From positions 1 through 41,609 of the forward strand of contig NZ_NQMR01000081.1 in NCBI RefSeq assembly GCF_002276045.1: 41,609 nt of DNA. Direction: 5' to 3'. A program made the position numbers and the translations under genes. Under the pieces are notes generated by a model that was not told the DNA's origin, searched no databases, and saw only the letters and a program-made list of their open reading frames with translations. The DNA comes from Pseudoalteromonas sp. NBT06-2. Its GTDB lineage: Bacteria; Pseudomonadota; Gammaproteobacteria; Enterobacterales; Alteromonadaceae. Positions 17,418 to 25,410 of this stretch are shown here, in pieces (the stretch's first letter is position 1; each line of letters opens with the position of its first letter).

Positions 17418-17968
17418 TTAGAAATTTCCTAGAAAGCTAGTCCAAAAATCAACACCATGAAGTCTCTTAAATACAAGATCAAAATCTTCAATAGAGTCTT
17501 CTGTTACATCTTTTATTAACGACTCTGAGTTTGAAATGATAGAAGTTGTTTCATGATGACTAGTTGCAACGAGAGTTTTTGTTTTTACATCAATCAATTT
17601 AGCCATAATATCAGCTTCAGCGTAACTACTTCTAGTCATAGGCTTTGAATTTATGTTGGCAATGAGTATTCTTTTGGCATTTATTTTTTTGCAAGTGTAA
17701 ATAGTGCTTTATTTTTACCATTTTCATATGCTTCTATTAATTTATGATCTTTAAGTAACATCATAATTAAGCTTGGTGGAATGACTTCTATTTGTGAGCT
17801 TGTAGCGAAGTGATGTTCAAATTTCACTTCAGAAATATGTGCCTTTTCACCATTAAATGGCGCAATAATTACTTTTGGCCACTTTAAGTTTTGATAACGA
17901 TCGTTAAATTGAATATTGGTACAGCCAATAATAGTCAAGCCCAGTAAAGCAAGAAGAACATTCTTCAT
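17418..17968 (-). pseudogene. frameshifted small lipoprotein gene (or -1 frameshift gene)
   Basis: Two minus-strand frames join into one protein. The upstream frame (17968-17681) begins MKNVLLALLGLTIIGC, a lipoprotein signal with Cys 16, and ends just after an A7 run. The downstream frame is open from before that run through to 17418, reading KKINAKRILIANINSKPMTR across the gap, so an ATG inside it at 17639 need not be a start. Adding one A, or slipping back one base at A-AAA-AAA, yields a continuous 183-residue protein. The tail AEADIMAKLIDVKTKTLVAT resembles periplasmic lipoproteins of unknown function. The cause may be mutation, sequencing error in a homopolymer, or programmed slippage; I cannot tell which. 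No function is assigned. Confidence 0.6.
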
Positions 17969-18204
17969 TATAATTCCATGTAAATTAATGATTAATAAAT
18001 TGTAGTGTATTACATCACATATTTTTGTTGTGTTAAATATATTACTTTATGTATTTTTAGCATAAAATTAACAGAGTTAAAAAAGTAAAACCAGTTGGTT
18101 AATCGTTTCAATAAACATACGGGCAACGAAATTATTATTATTTTTTCTGACTAATAATCGGTATACTAGATAAGTTTGTTATTTCTTTATTAAGCATATA
18201 TTCA

Positions 18205-18678
18205 ATGAACTATATTTCGTTAAATGATTACAAAAAAGCATGGGTTTTTCGTCATAAAGACTTACCTATAGAGTCTGATGATTTTCTTAAAATTAAACCT
18301 ATGAGTGAAGCCCGTTCTGCAAATCTTTGGGCGAGTTTTATTAGTAATGAAAATGATCACCCTGATTTTTTTAAACCTTCTGATTGGCCTGGCAATGATA
18401 ATAATTGGTCTCAAAGTATTGAGTGGGAAAAACTATGGGATCAAGATGAAGAGCATCTTCCTGAAGAGTTGATTGAACATTTAAATTGGGATAATAATAC
18501 CGTTATTTATTTTTGTATTAGCCGCCGTGATGTTATTGAAACCAGTTGGAGTATTTTTAAGAGATATTGGAAAAACTTTTTATTTATGAGTGATGGCAGT
18601 ATTGTGATAGGAAAAAAACGTAAAGAAGCAGCTCAATTTTTAGAAAATGGTCAAGTAAAGCTTGGTATTAAACCTTAA
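18205..18678 (+). CDS. DUF2947 family protein
   Basis: This small soluble protein of 157 residues is rich in Trp, Asp and Glu, with no signal peptide or membrane segment. The N-terminus MNYISLNDYKKAWVFRHKD, the HPDFF segment, and the ending FLMSDGSIVIGKKRKEA match my memory of the DUF2947 family found in Vibrio, Shewanella and relatives. Function is unknown. It is a single gene, with a possible TATACT -10 box about 45 bases upstream, preceding the unrecognised gene at 18773 by 94 bases. Confidence 0.75.
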   Translation: MNYISLNDYKKAWVFRHKDLPIESDDFLKIKPMSEARSANLWASFISNENDHPDFFKPSDWPGNDNNWSQSIEWEKLWDQDEEHLPEELIEHLNWDNNTVIYFCISRRDVIETSWSIFKRYWKNFLFMSDGSIVIGKKRKEAAQFLENGQVKLGIKP

Positions 18679-18772
18679 GCTAAGTTGTTGTTTATTTAGA
18701 CTCTGATAAAACGTTCTTTTTTTAGGCTATTATGATATAACTAAATACTAACAAAAGCTTGGGGTTAGCTCA

Positions 18773-19390
18773 TTGTCAGAACAGCTTAAATTGCAATCAG
18801 ATTTACTAGCTAAAGGCAAAAATCATTTAGCCTATATTGAACTATGCAATGCGTTTTATGCTAGAGAAGTAATACGGTTAAGTCGAGAATCAGATCAAAG
18901 TAAACTTAGAAGATTGTTAGCAAGCTTGCCCTATTATATAGAACGTGTATCTGTGCATATTTTACAAGGGAATAGTCCCTTACAACTTGATGGGCAAAAT
19001 GGATGCTGGATAGCAAAGCAAAGTATAAAGTTCCCAAGCCTTGATAAAGAGAAAAATAGGCGATTTTATACACAAAAGTCATTTCCTGGTTTTATTTTAC
19101 CTTTAGCTGTACTTAATGAAGGTGAACTAGTCATTAAAATAGATTGCTTAGATCAAGTTTATAAAGATAAAATTCATTGTAATGAACATGGTTGGTTTGA
19201 TTTTTCAGGCCAAGCATTAGATAAGCAAACAGCATATATTATGAAGCCAACAAAATTAGTTATGACAGCCGCTTGTTGTGGTCATAGATGGCACCAAGGA
19301 AAAAGAGCAATGCCACGTTTATTATCTTTGAGGGAAATGTTATTAGCTGCGCGGATTAACTGGCATAACTTTAATAAACCACTTACTTAG
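18773..19390 (+). CDS. conserved hypothetical protein upstream of ftsB
   Basis: This 205-residue soluble protein is one I do not recognise as any named family. It starts at TTG, the only start giving the full N-terminus, with GGGG about eight bases upstream. The N-terminal part is helical (IELCNAFYAREVIRLSR). The C-terminal part carries AACCGHRWHQGKRAMPRLLS, whose Cys-Cys and two His could bind metal, although no standard zinc-finger spacing is visible. It lies 30 bases before ftsB in the same direction and could be cotranscribed with the divisome and isoprenoid genes. I recall similar uncharacterised proteins in this position in Shewanella-like genomes, but have not verified this. Confidence 0.7.
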   Translation: MSEQLKLQSDLLAKGKNHLAYIELCNAFYAREVIRLSRESDQSKLRRLLASLPYYIERVSVHILQGNSPLQLDGQNGCWIAKQSIKFPSLDKEKNRRFYTQKSFPGFILPLAVLNEGELVIKIDCLDQVYKDKIHCNEHGWFDFSGQALDKQTAYIMKPTKLVMTAACCGHRWHQGKRAMPRLLSLREMLLAARINWHNFNKPLT

Positions 19391-19420
19391 GTTAGCCCCT
19401 AAATAATCGGAGAACCCGTA

Positions 19421-19711
19421 ATGAGGCTATTTCAAATAGGGTTACTGTGCTTATTTCTTCTTTTGCAATATAAACTATGGTTTGAGCATAATGGTGTAAA
19501 AGATTATACCCGCTTACAAATTGCAGTTACGAAACATCAAAAACTGAATGAGGAGCTGACAAAACGTAATAAATTGTTAGAAGCAGATATAAAGGACTTA
19601 AAAACGGGTTTAGAGGGAGTTGAAGAACGTGCACGAAATGAGCTCGGTTTAATTAAACCAGGAGAAACTTTTTTTCGTTTGTTACCAAATAAAAAGACTT
19701 ATAAAGAATAA
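19421..19711 (+). CDS. ftsB: cell division protein FtsB
   Basis: This bitopic inner-membrane protein of 96 residues forms the FtsQLB complex that activates septal peptidoglycan synthesis. A short cytoplasmic N-terminus leads to one membrane helix (about 4-20), then a coiled coil (about 28-70). The terminal motif ERARNELGLIKPGETFFR is the FtsB signature that contacts FtsQ. A CGGAG ribosome site precedes the ATG. The ispD gene starts two bases after its stop. This ftsB-ispD-ispF order is conserved in gammaproteobacteria. Confidence 0.95.
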   Translation: MRLFQIGLLCLFLLLQYKLWFEHNGVKDYTRLQIAVTKHQKLNEELTKRNKLLEADIKDLKTGLEGVEERARNELGLIKPGETFFRLLPNKKTYKE

Positions 19712-19712
19712 A

Positions 19713-20441
19713 ATGACTAAAAAAGCTAACTTGAATATCGCTGCAATTGTGCCTGCTGCTGGTATTGGCAGTAGAATGCAGAGTAATTTACCTAAACAAT
19801 ACTTAGTAATTAATCAAAGAACGGTATTAGAGCACACTTTAGATAAACTTACCCAAATTCAAAGTATCAATCAAATTAGTATTGCTATTAGCTCGGATGA
19901 TTTATTTTATAATCAACTTAATATAAATGACGCTAAAATTAAAACGGTTATAGGTGGGAGCACTAGAGCTCTTTCTGTATTAAATGCACTTGATAATTTA
20001 AAAAAAAATAATAAAAATCAAATTGATTGGGTATTAGTTCATGATGCGGCTAGGCCATTAGTTTCCCCTAATGATATTAATAAACTAATTGATATGGCTG
20101 TTTTACACCAAAAAGGGGGGATTTTAGCTTCAAAAGTTAAAGATACCATCAAAAAAGCTAATAGCGCACAGCAAGTTGAGCATGTATTAGAAACTGTTCC
20201 AAGAGCTGCATTATGGCAAGCGATGACGCCCCAAATATTCAAATTTGATCAGTTACATCAAGCATTATCAGATGCGCTTGCAAAAAATATAGAAGTTACT
20301 GATGAAGCATCTGCTATGGAATGGGCTGGATTTGACGTAATCTTGATACCTGGTCGTTCTGACAATATCAAAATAACCACACCTGAAGATTTGCAGTTAG
20401 CGAGTTTTTATTTATCACAAACAAATAATATATTGGAGTAA
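19713..20441 (+). CDS. ispD: 2-C-methyl-D-erythritol 4-phosphate cytidylyltransferase
   Basis: This enzyme transfers CMP from CTP to MEP in the non-mevalonate isoprenoid pathway. The 242-residue protein has the nucleotide-binding loop PAAGIGSRM (residues 14-22), the following PKQY, the VHDAARP motif and the DEASAMEW segment near the C-terminus. The length matches E. coli IspD. It is translationally close to ftsB (two bases) and ispF (three bases), so ftsB-ispD-ispF-truD-surE-pcm form one compact operon. Confidence 0.97.
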   Translation: MTKKANLNIAAIVPAAGIGSRMQSNLPKQYLVINQRTVLEHTLDKLTQIQSINQISIAISSDDLFYNQLNINDAKIKTVIGGSTRALSVLNALDNLKKNNKNQIDWVLVHDAARPLVSPNDINKLIDMAVLHQKGGILASKVKDTIKKANSAQQVEHVLETVPRAALWQAMTPQIFKFDQLHQALSDALAKNIEVTDEASAMEWAGFDVILIPGRSDNIKITTPEDLQLASFYLSQTNNILE

Positions 20442-20443
20442 AA

Positions 20444-20947
20444 ATGCTACGCATAGGCCATGGTTTTGATGTACATAAATTTGGTGGTAAAGGACCTTTA
20501 ACAATTGCTGGTGTCAAAATTGACTATACACAAGGCTTTATAGCTCATTCAGATGGTGATGTTGCGATTCATGCCTTATGTGATGCTATTCTAGGTGCAC
20601 TTGCATTAGGTGACATAGGTAAGCATTTTCCAGATACCGCCAGCGAATATGAAAATATAGATAGTAGGATCTTATTACGCCATGTTGTAGGTTTAGTTAA
20701 AAATAAAGGTTATGGCTTAGGTAATACAGATATTACTATTGTTGCACAAGCGCCAAAAATGTTACCTCATATTGAGAATATGCGATCAATTTTAGCTGCT
20801 GATTTAAATGCAGAAATATCTCAAGTTAATGTAAAAGCGACAACAACAGAGCGATTAGGGTTTGAAGGACGTAAAGAAGGTATTTCAAGTCATGCCGTGG
20901 TAATTTTACAAAAACTAAACACTGATAAAGAGTTAAGTAATCGATAA
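20444..20947 (+). CDS. ispF: 2-C-methyl-D-erythritol 2,4-cyclodiphosphate synthase
   Basis: IspF cyclises CDP-ME 2-phosphate to MEcPP, the step after IspD and IspE in isoprenoid synthesis. The 167-residue protein is slightly longer at the C-terminus than the E. coli protein. Metal ligands D9 and H11 lie in GHGFDVHKF, with H43 in AIHALCDAILGALALGDIG. The C-terminal TTERLGFEGRKEGISSHAV motif is diagnostic. Its stop overlaps the truD start, indicating coupled translation. It functions as a homotrimer. Confidence 0.97.
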   Translation: MLRIGHGFDVHKFGGKGPLTIAGVKIDYTQGFIAHSDGDVAIHALCDAILGALALGDIGKHFPDTASEYENIDSRILLRHVVGLVKNKGYGLGNTDITIVAQAPKMLPHIENMRSILAADLNAEISQVNVKATTTERLGFEGRKEGISSHAVVILQKLNTDKELSNR

Positions 20948-21990
20948 TGAGAGATTTAAATTTTAATGACCTAAATTATTTATATGGTAAGCCTTTAGCG
21001 CAAGCTGATTTTAAACAAGAAGTAGAAGACTTTATTGTTGATGAAGTACTGGGTTTTGAACTTACTGGAGAAGGTGAGCATGTTTGTCTTAAAATTGTGA
21101 AAAAAGGTGAAAATACTCAGTTTATAGTTAAAAAGCTGGCTGAGTTTGCACAAACTTCGCCAAAAAACGTCAGTTATGCAGGTCTAAAAGACAGACATGG
21201 TGTGTGTAGTCAGTGGTTTAGTGTTCCTGTGCCTATTAAAAGAGACATAGACTTCACCAAGCTTAATAGTGACAACCTATTTGTATTAACACAAAAGCGG
21301 CATAGCCGAAAACTCAAAATAGGTTGTCATAAAGGTAACAAGTTCACAATTAGATTAAGAAATGTCACAGATCCATTAGATGTTTTATGTCGTATTAATG
21401 CGGTTAGAAGTGGTGTACCTAACTATTTTGGAGCTCAAAGATTTGGTCATGGTGGTCATAATTTAGATATGGCAAAACGTATGTTTTCTGGTGAAAAGAT
21501 CAGAGATCGAAAATTAAGAGGTTTAATTATTTCTGCAGCTCGCTCATTCGTATTTAATCAAATTGTCGATCTTAGAGTAACAGCTCATGGATTAGCAAAA
21601 ACACTACCGCAAGAAGTATTTATGCTCAGCGGCAGCAATGCTTATTTCAAAGAAAATATTAATACTGAAACAATCGATCGTTTGGCAAGCGAAGATATTT
21701 GTTTATCAGCACCTTTAATTGGATTTGGTGATAAAGGTTTAACAGATCTAGAATTAATATGGCTTGAAGATTATAAAGAGTGGCGAGAAGGTTTAATTGA
21801 ACTGGGTTTAAAAACAGAAAGGAGAATCTTGAAGCTTATACCTAAAGGTTTGACTGTTACTCAAGAAAATGAAACAGATTTAGTATTGGAGTTTGAGCTT
21901 AATAAAGGGTGTTATGCAACGGCTGTATTACGTGAGTTAGCTATTTGTACGGATACATCTTTAAAAAAAAATATTGAAAAGGAAGTGTAA
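20947..21990 (+). CDS. truD: tRNA pseudouridine(13) synthase
   Basis: TruD isomerises U13 of tRNA-Glu to pseudouridine. The 347-residue protein carries the catalytic Asp D82 in YAGLKDRHGV, the TruD motif VPNYFGAQRFG and the inserted TRUD domain. It overlaps ispF by one base and surE by one base. truD between ispF and surE is the standard gammaproteobacterial order, which confirms the assignment. There are no unusual features. Confidence 0.96.
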   Translation: MRDLNFNDLNYLYGKPLAQADFKQEVEDFIVDEVLGFELTGEGEHVCLKIVKKGENTQFIVKKLAEFAQTSPKNVSYAGLKDRHGVCSQWFSVPVPIKRDIDFTKLNSDNLFVLTQKRHSRKLKIGCHKGNKFTIRLRNVTDPLDVLCRINAVRSGVPNYFGAQRFGHGGHNLDMAKRMFSGEKIRDRKLRGLIISAARSFVFNQIVDLRVTAHGLAKTLPQEVFMLSGSNAYFKENINTETIDRLASEDICLSAPLIGFGDKGLTDLELIWLEDYKEWREGLIELGLKTERRILKLIPKGLTVTQENETDLVLEFELNKGCYATAVLRELAICTDTSLKKNIEKEV

Positions 21991-22757
21991 TGAAAATTTT
22001 GTTAAGTAATGATGATGGCGTACATGCAAAAGGTATTCTTTCTTTATACCAAGCATTATCAAAAATTGCAGATGTGACCGTTGTAGCACCTGATAGAAAC
22101 TGTAGTGGGGCAAGCAATTCATTAACCTTAATGAATCCACTAAGAGCTACAATTTTAGATAATGGCTTTATTTCAGTCAATGGTACACCTACAGACTGCG
22201 TTCATTTAGCACTAAATGAACTGTTAGATCATACGCCAGACTTAGTTGTTGCAGGTATCAATAATGGTGCTAATTTAGGAGATGATACCTTGTATTCAGG
22301 TACCGTTGCTGCGGCAACCGAAGGACGTTATATGGGATTACCTGCTATAGCAGTATCTTTGTGTTCTAAAAAAGAAGAAAATTACGATACAGCAGCATCT
22401 ATAACAGTTGATTTGATCTCTGAATTGGCATCGCATCCGTTACCTAATGATCAAATAATAAATATCAATGTGCCCGATATTCCTTTGTCACAATTGAAGG
22501 GGCTAAAAGTAGCAAGATTAGGTTCTAGGCATAAAGCTGAAACCATGAGCAAACAAAAAGATCCTTGGGGCAGAGAAATATATTGGTATGGCACTTTAGG
22601 TGGGGAATTAGATGCTGGAGAAGGTACCGACTTTTTTGCTGTAAACCAAGGTTACGCATCAATTACACCTTTAAATGTGGATATGACAGCTAAAAACAGT
22701 CTGAAAGTAATGAAGGGATGGATAAATAAAATGGAGCTTGAAGGTGTTGAAGAATAA
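21990..22757 (+). CDS. surE: 5'/3'-nucleotidase SurE
   Basis: This metal-dependent survival protein of 255 residues dephosphorylates nucleoside monophosphates and exopolyphosphate. Metal ligands D8 and D9 lie in LLSNDDGVHAKG. Ser/Asn ligands follow in APDRNCSGASNSLT and in the AGINNGANLGDDTLYSGT block. A start overlapping the truD stop couples translation. It overlaps the next gene, pcm, by 14 bases with the start chosen here. The surE-pcm-nlpD-rpoS order is a classical stationary-phase cluster. Confidence 0.96.
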   Translation: MKILLSNDDGVHAKGILSLYQALSKIADVTVVAPDRNCSGASNSLTLMNPLRATILDNGFISVNGTPTDCVHLALNELLDHTPDLVVAGINNGANLGDDTLYSGTVAAATEGRYMGLPAIAVSLCSKKEENYDTAASITVDLISELASHPLPNDQIININVPDIPLSQLKGLKVARLGSRHKAETMSKQKDPWGREIYWYGTLGGELDAGEGTDFFAVNQGYASITPLNVDMTAKNSLKVMKGWINKMELEGVEE

Positions 22758-23394
22758 TTACCCGGAACAAAACCGTAACGCCCATGCTTTAGCACAAAAG
22801 CTATATGAAGAGGGGATTAATCATCAAGCGGTATTGGATGCGATAGCTTCGATACCAAGACATGATTTTATTGATACAGTACTAACTCATAAAGCTTATG
22901 AGAATACGGCATTACCTATCGGATTAGGTCAGACGATATCTCAACCTTATATCGTAGCTAAAATGACACAAATCTTATTAGAGCAAGGTGTTAAGGCTAA
23001 AGTGCTTGAAATTGGCACTGGTTCTGGCTATCAAAGTGCGATTTTAGCAAAAGTATTTAATGAAGTTTATTCAGTTGAACGTATTAAATCTTTGCAATGG
23101 CAGGCTAAGCGTCGGCTACAAAATTTAGATATTTATAATGTGAAAATGAAGCATGGTGATGGTTGGCTTGGCTGGAAAAATAAAGCACCTTTTGATGGTA
23201 TAATTGTGACCGCAGCAGCATCAGAAGTACCAACAGAGCTGCTTTATCAGTTAATTGATAATGGCATTTTAGTTGCACCTATTGGGGAGAGTGAGCAAAA
23301 ACTGGTGATGTTTAAGCGACAAGGTGATCGCTTTATACAGCAAGCCTTAGAAGCTGTCAGGTTTGTTCCTTTAATTCCAGGTGATCTCGCTTAA
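22744..23394 (+). CDS. pcm: protein-L-isoaspartate O-methyltransferase
   Basis: Pcm repairs age-damaged proteins by methylating L-isoaspartyl residues using SAM. SAM motif I VLEIGTGSGYQSAIL and the LPIGLGQTISQPYIVAKMT block are typical, and VERIKSLQWQAKRRL and VRFVPLIPGDLA complete the match to E. coli Pcm. The start is uncertain. The frame opens with TTG at 22738, but GGAG at 22733-22736 is only one base away. GTG at 22744 is seven bases from it and is preferred, giving 216 residues; TTG at 22747 is also possible. It overlaps surE. Confidence 0.94.
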   Translation: MLKNNYPEQNRNAHALAQKLYEEGINHQAVLDAIASIPRHDFIDTVLTHKAYENTALPIGLGQTISQPYIVAKMTQILLEQGVKAKVLEIGTGSGYQSAILAKVFNEVYSVERIKSLQWQAKRRLQNLDIYNVKMKHGDGWLGWKNKAPFDGIIVTAAASEVPTELLYQLIDNGILVAPIGESEQKLVMFKRQGDRFIQQALEAVRFVPLIPGDLA

Positions 23395-23453
23395 CAACGA
23401 TAGGTTTTTTTGTTATTCCATAAATTTATCTAATAGGAAATGATTCTTACTTT

Positions 23454-24278
23454 ATGATGCGCATAATACATATTATTTTTATCAATTATTTATGCCTATC
23501 GATTGTTGGTTGTAGTCAAAGAGTAACGCCTGCGCCTGTTTCTAGCCTTTCTTCAGGTCATACCAGTTTGCAACAAAAAATTAAAATAAAGGGTGGTAGT
23601 TATATTGTGAAGAAAGGGGAGACACTTTATGCTATTTCTTTTAGAGCAAATAAAGATTTTAGAGATCTCGCTAAGATCAACGGAATCTCTAAGCCTTACA
23701 AGATTTACCCTGGACAAAAGCTCAGGCTAAATGCTTTGTTAAATATAAAGAAAAAGGCACATCATCTCCCTGAAAAACCAGTTTTATCTACAAGTTATAA
23801 ACAGAAAAATAACAACATGTCAAAGAAAGATCTTGTACAGCCAAAAAAAGCGGAGTATGTTGAAAAACAAGCTAATAATTTATCAAAAACAAAAAACACA
23901 CAATATGCTAAAAAAGTTGTATGGCAATGGCCTGCAAAAGGTAAGGTAATTAGACGTTTTTCGAATAAAGATAATGGTTTTAAGGGTATTTTGATTGCTA
24001 ATAAACGCAATACGTCAATAAAAGCAGCATCTCATGGTACTGTTGTATACGCTGGAAGTGCTTTAAAAGGATATGGGCAATTAATCATAGTAAAACATAA
24101 CGATGATTATCTAAGTGCATACGCTCATAATAAACGTTTATTAGTTATGGAAAAACAAGAAGTAAAAGCTGGGCAATTAATAGCAGAGATGGGTAGTAGT
24201 GATGCCAAAATGACAGGGTTAAGATTTGAGATCCGTTATAGAGGTAAGTCAGTGAATCCTGTGAAATACTTGCCATAG
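23454..24278 (+). CDS. nlpD: murein hydrolase activator NlpD
   Basis: This is an outer-membrane lipoprotein of 274 residues. Lipobox IVGC places the acylated Cys at residue 20. A LysM peptidoglycan-binding domain (about 50-94) begins SYIVKKGETLYAIS. A Lys-rich linker leads to a degenerate LytM/M23 domain (about 160-274). The zinc ligands of active M23 enzymes are missing: the usual HLHFE reads LRFEI here. This is expected for NlpD, which activates the amidase AmiC rather than cutting murein itself. Its start has two adjacent ATG codons. The main rpoS promoter in relatives lies inside nlpD. Confidence 0.93.
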   Translation: MMRIIHIIFINYLCLSIVGCSQRVTPAPVSSLSSGHTSLQQKIKIKGGSYIVKKGETLYAISFRANKDFRDLAKINGISKPYKIYPGQKLRLNALLNIKKKAHHLPEKPVLSTSYKQKNNNMSKKDLVQPKKAEYVEKQANNLSKTKNTQYAKKVVWQWPAKGKVIRRFSNKDNGFKGILIANKRNTSIKAASHGTVVYAGSALKGYGQLIIVKHNDDYLSAYAHNKRLLVMEKQEVKAGQLIAEMGSSDAKMTGLRFEIRYRGKSVNPVKYLP

Positions 24279-24329
24279 CATTAGTTTAATGTGTTATACG
24301 TATATATTTCACTGCTTAGGAGAATGCTT

Positions 24330-25313
24330 ATGGGTGATACAGCTGAAACTATTAAGGATATAACTATGGCCGTCAAAATGAATGATGTAATTGGTAAAGA
24401 ACCAAATGATTCAATTCTTGAAAAAGTTGAGCAAGAAGAAACTAAAGAACAGAGCACATCGAAAGCTGAAGTTGTTAAAAATTTAGATGCTACTCAACTT
24501 TATTTAGGTGAAATTGGCTTTTCCCCTTTATTGTCAGCACAAGAAGAAGTTTATTTTTCACGTAAAGCCTTGAAAGGCTGTGAAGCCTCAAGAAAACGTA
24601 TGATTGAAAGTAATCTTCGTTTAGTGGTTAAAATTGCGCGTCGTTATAATAATCGAGGTTTAGCATTATTAGATCTTATTGAAGAAGGAAATTTGGGTTT
24701 GATCCGCGCAGTGGAAAAATTTGATCCAGAACGTGGTTTTAGGTTTTCCACTTATGCGACATGGTGGATAAGGCAAACCATTGAACGTGCAATAATGAAT
24801 CAAACCCGTACCATTAGATTACCCATTCACGTTGTAAAAGAATTAAATGTTTATTTAAGAACAGCTAGAGAATTAACGCAATCTTTAGATCATGAACCCA
24901 CAGCAGAAGAAATAGCTGCGAAACTTGACCGCCCGGTTGAAAGCGTTAATAAAATGCTTCGTTTGAATGAAAGAATAGGCTCCGTTGATACACCAATAGG
25001 TGGGGACTCAGATAAAGTTTTATTGGATATTCTTGCTGATGAGAAAAGTGGTGGTCCAGATACTCGTATTCAAGAAGATGATATTAAAGATAATATTATT
25101 CACTGGTTAGAAGAATTAAACTCTAAACAAAGAGAAGTTTTAGCGCGTCGATTTGGCTTATTAGGTTATGAGCCATCAACCTTAGAAGATGTAGGTAAAG
25201 AGATTGGTTTAACACGTGAACGCGTTCGACAAATTCAAGTTGAAGCATTAAGACGATTAAAAGAAGTATTAAGTCACCAAGGTTTAAATATAGAGTCTTT
25301 ATTTCAACAATAA
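24330..25313 (+). CDS. rpoS: RNA polymerase sigma factor RpoS (sigma-38)
   Basis: This general stress and stationary-phase sigma factor has 327 residues from the chosen start. Region 1.2 contains DATQLYLGEIGFSPLLSAQEE. Region 2 has the core-binding and -10 recognition helix (FSTYATWWIRQTIERAIMNQ). Region 4 ends with the helix-turn-helix TLEDVGKEIGLTRERVRQIQ. The open frame extends upstream to 24291, but AGGAGA at 24318-24323 is correctly spaced only for the ATG at 24330 (MGDTAET). Its position after nlpD and before mutS is the classical arrangement. Divergent members RpoD and RpoH are excluded by length and lack of region 1.1. Confidence 0.96.
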   Translation: MGDTAETIKDITMAVKMNDVIGKEPNDSILEKVEQEETKEQSTSKAEVVKNLDATQLYLGEIGFSPLLSAQEEVYFSRKALKGCEASRKRMIESNLRLVVKIARRYNNRGLALLDLIEEGNLGLIRAVEKFDPERGFRFSTYATWWIRQTIERAIMNQTRTIRLPIHVVKELNVYLRTARELTQSLDHEPTAEEIAAKLDRPVESVNKMLRLNERIGSVDTPIGGDSDKVLLDILADEKSGGPDTRIQEDDIKDNIIHWLEELNSKQREVLARRFGLLGYEPSTLEDVGKEIGLTRERVRQIQVEALRRLKEVLSHQGLNIESLFQQ

Positions 25314-25353
25314 TTCATGTGACATTTAAACAGCTTAATAAATGTCACTGCAT

Positions 25354-25395
25354 AAACTAAAAAGGTTTACTTATTTAAGTAAACCTTTTTAGTTT
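25354..25395. terminator. 42-bp perfect palindrome, bidirectional terminator
   Basis: A 20-bp perfect inverted repeat around a TT centre, with outer AAACTAAAAAGG and CCTTTTTAGTTT, lies between the convergent rpoS and mutS genes. The A5/T5 tracts within the stem give U-runs in both directions, so it can end both transcripts. Confidence 0.85.
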
Positions 25396-25410
25396 GATTG
25401 CTTAATTATT

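Noticed and set aside
17418..17639. Separate 73-residue gene starting at the internal ATG at 17639
   Set aside because: The frame is open well upstream of that ATG across the A7 run and joins the lipoprotein frame, so a split single gene explains it better.
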